A DNA stretch of 64,000 nt. Source: Paenibacillus castaneae (GTDB taxonomy: Bacteria > Bacillota > Bacilli > Paenibacillales > Paenibacillaceae). The stretch's first letter is position 1; each line of letters begins with the position of its first letter. Positions 1 to 5,744 of the stretch are shown here, in pieces. The notes below the pieces were generated by a model that ran no database searches, was not told where the DNA came from, and saw only the letters and a program-made list of their open reading frames with translations. The translations under genes were made by a program, and so were the position numbers. The DNA lies in the NCBI RefSeq assembly GCF_002884445.1, contig NZ_KZ614144.1, positions 3,516,094-3,580,093 of the forward strand, given 5' to 3'.

Positions 1-784
1 TTTCCCATACAAGAACATTATATTTAATACCGAATTGCTTCATCTCCTCCACATGCTCCCGCACAATTCTTTCCGCAACGAGCAATCCCATCCAAGCGAT
101 ATTGGAGTTGCCCTCTTCTAATTCAGACAAGACGCACGTGCGCTGCTGCAGCAAGGAGGGCCGCTCTCCATACGCTTTATTGATTTTGGAATAGGTGTCC
201 CAGCAGAAATCCCCAAATCTTTCATGAGGCAGCGACGTTTTCACATTCAGAATACCGACCACGGTATCTGCAAGCTGATTTCCAAGATCATCAATATAGT
301 TATGAACCTCAACGCCATAGCCTGCCTTCTTCAGCATTCGCGAAAGCGAATCTCCAATACAGGAGTTGCGCAAATGGCCGATATGAGCAGATTTATTAGG
401 ATTTATCGACGTATGCTCAATCAGTACTTTTGTTTGGTTTGGAGGAAACGAAACGTGAGTGTTTTGCTCCGAATACACAGCCCACTGCGGCCAATTGATA
501 AAAAAATTAAGAAAGCCTGGCTGAGCAACCTCTATTTTGTCAATAATAGAAGCAAAGCTTGAATGTCTGATTAGCTTTTCTTTAAACTCATTGGCTATTT
601 GTATAGGTGATCTCTTTAAAAGCTTAGCAAGCTGCATCGCTATATTGCTGCTATAATCTCCGTGCTCCAGATTAGACGGATGCTCCACAGCAATTCGCAA
701 TTGATCCGGTCGTGCCAGCTTGCCCTCCAGTAATAGGCTTTGTGTAATGTCTTCGACTGCAGCTATAATTTTCTCATTAATCAT
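1..784 (-). CDS. argS: Arginyl-tRNA synthetase, 5' part (cut by window start)
   Basis: Charges tRNA-Arg with arginine in the cytoplasm. The reading frame opens at an ATG at 784 (reading leftwards), preceded by a GGAGGAAAGG ribosome-binding site, and runs open to the window edge, giving 261 codons. Residues 1-100 fit the ArgS N-terminal tRNA-binding domain. Around residues 123-140 the class I signature reads EHTSINPNKSAHIGHLRNS, with the HIGH motif at about 134-137, followed by YIDDLGNQ, typical of ArgS. A T-box riboswitch precedes it, so expression probably rises when uncharged tRNA-Arg accumulates. The KMSKS and anticodon-binding parts lie outside the window. Identity is very likely; whether it is the only argS of the genome cannot be told here. 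Confidence 0.93.
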   Translation of the reverse strand, partial: MINEKIIAAVEDITQSLLLEGKLARPDQLRIAVEHPSNLEHGDYSSNIAMQLAKLLKRSPIQIANEFKEKLIRHSSFASIIDKIEVAQPGFLNFFINWPQWAVYSEQNTHVSFPPNQTKVLIEHTSINPNKSAHIGHLRNSCIGDSLSRMLKKAGYGVEVHNYIDDLGNQLADTVVGILNVKTSLPHERFGDFCWDTYSKINKAYGERPSLLQQRTCVLSELEEGNSNIAWMGLLVAERIVREHVEEMKQFGIKYNVLVWE

Positions 785-813
785 TTCCCTTTCCTCCATT
801 CTGCTTTGAATGC

Positions 814-1058
814 AAAAAAGACCCCCGTCTCTAAAATAAGAGACGAGAGCCGTTAAGTTCCCGTGGTACCACTCTAAGTGTCAAGCCTATGACAGCTCGA
901 CCACTCGCTTTCGTAACGGTCTATGACCGGATTTGCCTACTTCTTCATTCATTCTTTCGGTTCGGCAAACCATTTCCTGGGCCCGCTTCATCTAAGACAT
1001 CCGTACCGGCTTCCACTGACCCGGCTCGCTGTAACTATCCGTCATAGACTACTGTCCC
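814..1058 (-). promoter_or_regulatory. T-box riboswitch upstream of argS
   Basis: The minus-strand leader carries the conserved T-box element AGAGTGGTACCACGGGAA (about 861-878), followed by a rho-independent terminator hairpin (about 821-850) with a T run at 814-820. That is the usual antiterminator/terminator switch. Upstream, a Stem I-like region has an AGTAGTC segment near the 5' base and an apical AGCGAGCCGG...GGAAGCCGG arm. A CGG triplet followed by G at 983-985, on the 3' side of the predicted specifier loop, would read arginine. The specifier was located by hand-folding only and is tentative. Binding of uncharged tRNA-Arg is inferred from the gene downstream. Confidence 0.9.
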
Positions 1059-1102
1059 ATTCATTAATGTTCCATTTATTGTGTGAATATGGATTAGACA
1101 TA

Positions 1103-1131
1103 TTTATACATGATTTGGTTACTAGTGTCAA
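1103..1131 (-). promoter_or_regulatory. Sigma-A type promoter for the T-box/argS transcript
   Basis: On the minus strand a consensus -35 TTGACA (1126-1131) and a -10 TATAAA (1103-1108) are separated by exactly 17 bp. Transcription would start near 1096, just upstream of the T-box Stem I. Confidence 0.8.
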
Positions 1132-1190
1132 GAATATGTTGAACAACTCGTCGCCCTGTTGCTGTTCCCAATTAATACTAATCTCTTCCA

Positions 1191-1220
1191 TTGCATTTTT
1201 CTAAGTTAATGGTGTATGAT
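1191..1220 (+). promoter_or_regulatory. Candidate promoter for the small gene at 1267
   Basis: TTGCAT (1191-1196) and TATGAT (1215-1220) are separated by 18 bp and lie about 45 bp before the start codon at 1267. It is divergent from the argS promoter. Confidence 0.45.
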
Positions 1221-1266
1221 TTTACCTTGAAATGGTACACATACAGATTTATGGAGGCAACCAAAC

Positions 1267-1476
1267 ATGCAAGAAAAAATCAAACTGATAGCTGGTCAAA
1301 AACTGATTACAAACAAAGACTTTGAAGTTGCTATTGCACAAAAAACAACCATTACAGCAATGCAAAACGGTATGCAAATAAGACCAGCTTCAACCATTAT
1401 AGGATATAACGACGATTCGATCCGCATGTCAGATGGTAGTATTATCCATAGAGCTGCTAATTCATTTTTTGTATAA
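1267..1476 (+). CDS. Small hypothetical protein, 69 aa
   Basis: Function not recognised. The ATG follows a GGAGG ribosome-binding site at good spacing, and a strong terminator lies downstream, so this looks like a genuine monocistronic gene. The protein is small, without a signal peptide or membrane segment. It starts with a Lys/Ile-rich stretch and ends in a pattern of short alternating hydrophobic segments (IIGYNDDSIRMSDGSIIHRA) that suggests a small beta-rich fold. No catalytic motif is visible. It sits alone between argS and the oxidoreductase at 1734. Confidence 0.6.
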   Translation: MQEKIKLIAGQKLITNKDFEVAIAQKTTITAMQNGMQIRPASTIIGYNDDSIRMSDGSIIHRAANSFFV

Positions 1477-1551
1477 AAAAGAGTAAATTTCTCACAATCC
1501 ACTTCAGAACTTACGGTTTATTGAGGTATCTGGAGAGTAATCATCAAAAAT

Positions 1552-1593
1552 AGACGACTCTTATTCCTTATTGGGATGAGAGTCGTCTTTTTT
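1552..1593 (+). terminator. Rho-independent terminator
   Basis: A near-perfect stem pairs AGACGACTCTTATTCC with GGGATGAGAGTCGTCT and is followed by six T. It ends the transcript of the 69-residue protein gene. Confidence 0.85.
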
Positions 1594-1733
1594 CGAATAC
1601 GCTCCTTTCAAAATCATTGTTGCTTTTAAATAGGGTTAATTGTAAAATATTGTATAGGGAACATTTGTTCTGTAAAGGAATGGCATCTTGTGATACGGAA
1701 TGAATTTTACTTTGTTATCATGGAGGAATTTTT

Positions 1734-2699
1734 GTGGTTAAAGTTGGGATTTTGGGAACGGGATTTGGAAGACATCATGCAGAATTGTATAAAAAAACAA
1801 CTGGATTTGAGGTGGTTCTAATATATGGTCGTGATGAAAATAAATTAAGAGAAATAAATGAGACTCTGAATATTAGAACTACAACAGATATATACGAAAT
1901 CATTCAAAATGATCAGATTGACTTAGTTGATATTTGCTTGCCTACCACCCTTCATGCTAAATGGGCAATTGAGGCATTAAAGCATCGAAAGCATGTTTTT
2001 TGTGAAACACCATTATCCTATCAATTAGATGAGGCTGAACATATTTTAAGTACCTCAGAAGAGTATCAGAAAAATGTATTTGTTGATTTGTTTTTTAAAT
2101 TCTCGACTCCTCATCAAATAGCGATAAATAAAATCAAAAGCCTTGAACTAGGTGAGGTAAGATCATTTCATTCGTATAATAAAACCGCTCCAATTTGGGG
2201 AAACCTGGGGTTGCAAAAAAACGTATCTGATTTCCACATACATAACTTCGATTTCTTGATTGAAATTTTGGGGATGCCTGAACTTGTCCTTTCAAATGGT
2301 ATAGACTTGGGAGACAAATCTGTTGCAATAACAACATTGAACTATGAAAATAAATTTGCAGTCATTGAGAGTTACACAAATTTACCTAACCATTCACCGT
2401 TCTGTGTAGGATTTGAGATTATTTGCGAAAAAGGTTCTATTCATTTTGAAGCTGAATATGGGATAAACACAACAGAAGAATTTGTGATTTATCATAATGA
2501 TGGAAGTAAAGAAGTGTTAAATCCCCAAATGATGGATGATTATGAGCAAGTTATACATCATATTAAAGATTGTTTGGAACATGACAAAAAAAGTGAGTTT
2601 CTCGATATTACTTCTGCAATTCAAGTGATGAAAATACAAGACGCCGTATTTAAGTCTCTAGAATCTAAAAAGCCGATTCACATTAATACTGAGAAGTAA
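1734..2699 (+). CDS. Gfo/Idh/MocA-family oxidoreductase
   Basis: Predicted cytosolic NAD(P)-dependent dehydrogenase-like protein of 321 aa, a normal family length. The start is GTG, 7 nt after a GGAGG site. Residues 4-12 (VGILGTGFG) form the Rossmann dinucleotide-binding turn; residues 65-95 carry the second half of the Rossmann fold (VDICLPTTLHA). The C-terminal alpha/beta domain contains DFHIHNFDF, matching the family's conserved His-containing segment. The usual EKP motif, whose Lys takes part in catalysis in characterised members, reads E-T-P at residues 91-93. The substrate is unknown. The gene stands alone and is more AT-rich than its neighbours, which hints at, but does not prove, a separate origin. 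Confidence 0.85.
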   Translation: MVKVGILGTGFGRHHAELYKKTTGFEVVLIYGRDENKLREINETLNIRTTTDIYEIIQNDQIDLVDICLPTTLHAKWAIEALKHRKHVFCETPLSYQLDEAEHILSTSEEYQKNVFVDLFFKFSTPHQIAINKIKSLELGEVRSFHSYNKTAPIWGNLGLQKNVSDFHIHNFDFLIEILGMPELVLSNGIDLGDKSVAITTLNYENKFAVIESYTNLPNHSPFCVGFEIICEKGSIHFEAEYGINTTEEFVIYHNDGSKEVLNPQMMDDYEQVIHHIKDCLEHDKKSEFLDITSAIQVMKIQDAVFKSLESKKPIHINTEK

Positions 2700-2783
2700 T
2701 CCTCACTTATATGTGAGTGTATATTTCACCTTTCCTCATTCGCTACATAGGCTATAAGTACATAGCCATCAAGGAGGAGTCCC

Positions 2784-3386
2784 ATGATATATCATTGTCC
2801 TGTGTGCGGTAATTGGCATGAGGATCATACTATCATTGACGAATGGAAGGGCATTAACGCTCCACCAGCACCTGAGTTAAAAGCAATCTGTTTGGACCCT
2901 AGAAGCAGTGCGCTCCTCGTATTAGATATGGAGACCACGATATGCAATAATGATCGCTGTATTGCTTCCATCTGTAAAATTAACGATCTATTAGTTCAAG
3001 CGCGTGAACGAGGCATGCTAGTTGTCTATAGCCTAACACATACAGGAAATGTTTCTGATATTGCCCCGCAGCTAAGTCCCATACAGGGAGAGCCTATTGT
3101 GAAATCCAATGTAGATAAGTTCTATAACACCAATTTAGAACAAATATTACATGAGCATTCTGTTAAAACCGTGATTATCACTGGTTATGCTGCCAATGGA
3201 GCCGTCCTTCACACAGCAACTAGTGCTGCGTTTCGAGGGTTTAATGTTATTATCCCTGTTGATGGGATGACTGCGGCCAATCCTTATGCCGAACAATACA
3301 CGGCTTGGCATATGCTTAACAGTCCTGGAACACGAAACAAAGCAACACTAACAAAAATAAACCTCATACAATTTTGCCGTTGGTAG
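2784..3386 (+). CDS. Isochorismatase-fold (cysteine hydrolase-like) protein lacking the catalytic Cys
   Basis: A 200-aa protein with the isochorismatase/nicotinamidase alpha/beta fold. The family uses an Asp-Lys-Cys triad. Asp48 (LLVLDMET) and Lys112 (NVDKFYNT) are present, but the Cys position in the nucleophile loop (TGYAANGAVLHTA, around residue 140) is Ala. True isochorismatases such as PhzD also lack the Cys, so an isochorismatase-like or other hydrolase activity remains possible. The first 15 residues carry CPVCGNWHEDH, a short CxxC...H motif that could bind metal and is not part of the usual domain. The start has a good AAGGAGGAG site. The gene appears monocistronic. Substrate not predictable. 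Confidence 0.8.
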   Translation: MIYHCPVCGNWHEDHTIIDEWKGINAPPAPELKAICLDPRSSALLVLDMETTICNNDRCIASICKINDLLVQARERGMLVVYSLTHTGNVSDIAPQLSPIQGEPIVKSNVDKFYNTNLEQILHEHSVKTVIITGYAANGAVLHTATSAAFRGFNVIIPVDGMTAANPYAEQYTAWHMLNSPGTRNKATLTKINLIQFCRW

Positions 3387-3415
3387 TTTCCAATACTTCG
3401 TACATCTAACATACA

Positions 3416-3464
3416 AAAGCCAACTTTCCAAAGTGTTTGTACCTAACTCCAGAAAATTGGCTTT
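3416..3464 (+). terminator. Possible terminator between convergent genes
   Basis: Inverted repeat AAAGCCAACTTTC / GAAAATTGGCTTT with one mismatch and a 23-nt loop, between the isochorismatase-fold gene and the convergent N-acetyltransferase gene. The loop is long and the T tract is weak. Confidence 0.4.
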
Positions 3465-3519
3465 ATATAGACAAACATAACCCGGCACTTTCGTAAATCC
3501 CAAGCCTCTGGCTTCACCA

Positions 3520-4302
3520 TTAAAGCTCTATTCCGAAATATGTAAGCAAAGCTAGCTTATACTCCTCTTTGGTTGGAGGGGTTTTCGTATAAACCTCATT
3601 GGCCGTAAATATTCGAAACTGTTCGCCAGCTAAAGAATTACGTCCTTCTCGCGTGCGAATGGCAGCCATAGCGCTTTTTTTGAAGATTGAATCAGGCGCG
3701 TTTTCACACCAATAGGTGGCCATTACGAAATCTTTCGGCAGCTTAGCCTCTTCTGTGAACGAATAAATCCAACTCCATTGATCCCGATGCCACTCGGTAA
3801 GAACCCAACCGTATAGGGAATCCTTCTCCAATCGATAGCACTCGTCGGCTTGCTGCTGTTCCACACCCTCCACCATCATAATTGGGCGGCACGGTACAAT
3901 TCCTCCAACACCCACATCGCATAAATAGAAATCACCATCAGCCTCAACCTTCAAAACATGATGGCGCTGCTTTGGAGGCAATTGGTCTTCGTCTCGCCAG
4001 AAACGCGATACGAGGTCTATCACAGGAAAACCAAGTTCCCTTAACAGCCAGCCGAACAAGGCATTGAGCTCAAAACAATAGCCTCCGCGATGGCGAACAA
4101 CAATTTTGTCAACCAAATCATGAATTTGCAAGGAAAGTGGAATTCCGTTCAAAATATCAAAATTCTCATAAGGTACGGTATGAAGATGACATTCCTGTAA
4201 TCGGGCAAGCGCTTTGGTGCTCATGTCCAGAGGACCGTCATACTTGATTCGGTCAAGATAAGCGCGAACTTCCGGCTTCAAATGGCTGCGGTTATCATTC
4301 AT
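3520..4302 (-). CDS. Arylamine N-acetyltransferase
   Basis: Transfers acetyl from acetyl-CoA to arylamines, hydrazines or related acceptors through a Cys thioester. The length of 260 aa is typical. The catalytic triad is visible: Cys76 in RGGYCFELN, His115 in QRHHVLKVE and Asp129 in YLCDVGVGG. The N-terminal helical domain (1-85), beta-barrel domain and C-terminal lid follow the usual order. It lies 34 nt downstream of the rhodanese gene on the same strand and is probably cotranscribed with it. The physiological acceptor is unknown. Confidence 0.93.
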   Translation of the reverse strand: MNDNRSHLKPEVRAYLDRIKYDGPLDMSTKALARLQECHLHTVPYENFDILNGIPLSLQIHDLVDKIVVRHRGGYCFELNALFGWLLRELGFPVIDLVSRFWRDEDQLPPKQRHHVLKVEADGDFYLCDVGVGGIVPCRPIMMVEGVEQQQADECYRLEKDSLYGWVLTEWHRDQWSWIYSFTEEAKLPKDFVMATYWCENAPDSIFKKSAMAAIRTREGRNSLAGEQFRIFTANEVYTKTPPTKEEYKLALLTYFGIEL

Positions 4303-4336
4303 CGTATCATCATTTCCTTCTCATATCATGGTTAGG

Positions 4337-4648
4337 TTATTCGCCGTACACTACTTCACCTGGCCAAGCAAGCATGCCGCCTGTTACATTGACAACCTTA
4401 TAGCCCTGCGCATTCAGGAAGTCGCATGCTTTACTGCTGCGTCCGCCGCTGCGGCAAACAAGTACGATATCTTGTTCACCTTGTTGAAGCTCATCCAATC
4501 TATCCTGAAGCTCAGATAACGGTATGCTGCGTGCTTCCTTAATATGACCAGCTTCCCATTCATCTGGTTCACGCACATCAACAAGATTAATGGATTTGCC
4601 TTCTTTAAGCTGGCTTTCCAGCTCAGCTGTTGTTATTTCTGGATACAT
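4337..4648 (-). CDS. Rhodanese-like domain protein
   Basis: Single-domain rhodanese of 103 aa, predicted to carry sulfane sulfur on a Cys persulfide. The active-site loop reads CRSGGRS, the hexapeptide-plus form of functional rhodaneses. The flanking LVDVREPDEW and GHIKEARSIP motifs are standard. Two ATGs are close together. The upstream one (4657) directly abuts the GAAGGG site, whereas the one at 4648 is 9 nt from it and is chosen here. There is no signal peptide. It is the first gene of a likely two-gene unit with the arylamine N-acetyltransferase; a functional link between the two is not evident. Confidence 0.9.
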   Translation of the reverse strand: MYPEITTAELESQLKEGKSINLVDVREPDEWEAGHIKEARSIPLSELQDRLDELQQGEQDIVLVCRSGGRSSKACDFLNAQGYKVVNVTGGMLAWPGEVVYGE

Positions 4649-4831
4649 ATGAATCATCCCTTCAGATGTTGCTCAATTTATACTGGCTTCATTAAATTGT
4701 ATCGCGTAGCCGCAGCAAAGTCCACTTGCACGCCTAGCACCCTATTAGCTAATTCAAATTTTATTAGTACCAGTTGAAGCCCTAAGCCCTTTGTGAAATT
4801 ATTTGCTCTCTAACATGACTTATTTACTCCA

Positions 4832-5016
4832 GCTGCCAATCTTTCGGATATGCTTGAGTGCTTCTCGGATAGTACAGCTATTATCAAATGGGTGAAACGC
4901 GAATGGAGTTGGTCGCTTTAGCACTGGCGGCAGAGTCAGGCAAAATCAATGGAGGGCACTATCTCGAACATGTGAGAGCCAGCGAGACAAGACTAGTTAC
5001 TAGTTACTCGTGCTGA
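4832..5016 (+). pseudogene. Degenerate S-layer homology (SLH) domain fragment
   Basis: In one forward frame 4832-4921 reads AANLSDMLECFSDS then TAIIKWVKREW before a stop. The FSDS...I..W pattern resembles the start of an SLH domain. The adjacent +1 frame continues (about 4890-5016) with ALAAESGKINGGHYLE then HVRASETR, which resembles the second half of the same domain (a turn with GG followed by an R-x-x-TR helix). The two halves are joined only by a frameshift, and there is no start codon or ribosome-binding site. This is read as a relic of a surface-anchored protein gene. The rest of the gene-free stretch 4658-5138 holds nothing else I can support apart from the terminator at 5059-5112. Confidence 0.45.
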
Positions 5017-5058
5017 AGCAGCAATATGTAGGCCTTATCAACAAAAACTTCGCATCTT

Positions 5059-5112
5059 ATCAAAATAAAGAGAAGGCCGCCGTTGGTCTACGACCAGCCT
5101 TGGCAGCCTTCC
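5059..5112 (-). terminator. Rho-independent terminator for the DinB-like gene
   Basis: On the minus strand a long imperfect stem GAAGGCTGCC...GCTGGTC / GACCAAC...GGCGGCCTTC is followed by a T-rich tail (TCTTTATTTTG) just downstream of the gene ending at 5139. Confidence 0.7.
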
Positions 5113-5138
5113 CTTTCCCACTCCGAACTCCGCACTAC

Positions 5139-5651
5139 TCACATCCGTAAATATTTCTCTTTAATGATTTGAATATGGTGAATTTCATGACCCGCTATAA
5201 TAAATGCAGCAGCACGCGCAGATAACGGATGCTCATTGAATTCTCCTAGGCGAAGCATAGCTTCGTCACTCAAATGAGTAATAAGACTAATAGTTGACTG
5301 CCGTACTGCCGAATAATCCCGCAGCACCTCTGCTATGGGCAAACTTTCGAAAGGCGCATTATGAGCAAAAATATCTCGATCATAGCCGGCTAACTCCCGA
5401 GCGTCGCCACGTGCAATTCGGAAAATACGGTAATTCCACAAACGCTCAACATCTGCGATATGTCCAAGTACGGTTCTTAGGCTCCACTTGCCTTCTGCAT
5501 ACCGATACCCCGCTTGCTCTTCGGATATATCCTGCAATAAAGATACTGTTTGTTCCTGCTGGCGCTGCAAGATTTCATGCAGTCTGCCTTCTGGTACTAA
5601 TTGGATATACTTCTCCGCTAAAGGAACATATTCGGTTGGTTCGGGTCTCAT
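5139..5651 (-). CDS. DinB-superfamily four-helix-bundle protein
   Basis: A 170-aa cytosolic protein of the DinB/YfiT-like superfamily, a four-helix bundle that usually binds a divalent metal through three His. Candidate ligands are the His in LGHIADVE and the two His in the C-terminal GHEIHHIQIIKE motif. Members act as damage-inducible proteins of unknown role or as thiol (for example bacillithiol) S-transferases. Which one applies here cannot be told. The start follows a GGGAGG site. It is downstream of the large VWA cluster's last gene but transcribed separately in the same direction, with its own terminator. Confidence 0.85.
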   Translation of the reverse strand: MRPEPTEYVPLAEKYIQLVPEGRLHEILQRQQEQTVSLLQDISEEQAGYRYAEGKWSLRTVLGHIADVERLWNYRIFRIARGDARELAGYDRDIFAHNAPFESLPIAEVLRDYSAVRQSTISLITHLSDEAMLRLGEFNEHPLSARAAAFIIAGHEIHHIQIIKEKYLRM

Positions 5652-5744
5652 ATTATCTCAACCTCCCATTTATTTCACTCAGACCAAGCTTATCACTATT
5701 GTTCATAATTACACTATTCCTTCCTATCAAAAAAATGATTGCAG

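Noticed and set aside
923..1204. Plus-strand open frame of about 93 codons
   Set aside because: It lies over the minus-strand T-box, Stem I and promoter of argS, has no ribosome-binding site, and its composition follows the RNA structure.
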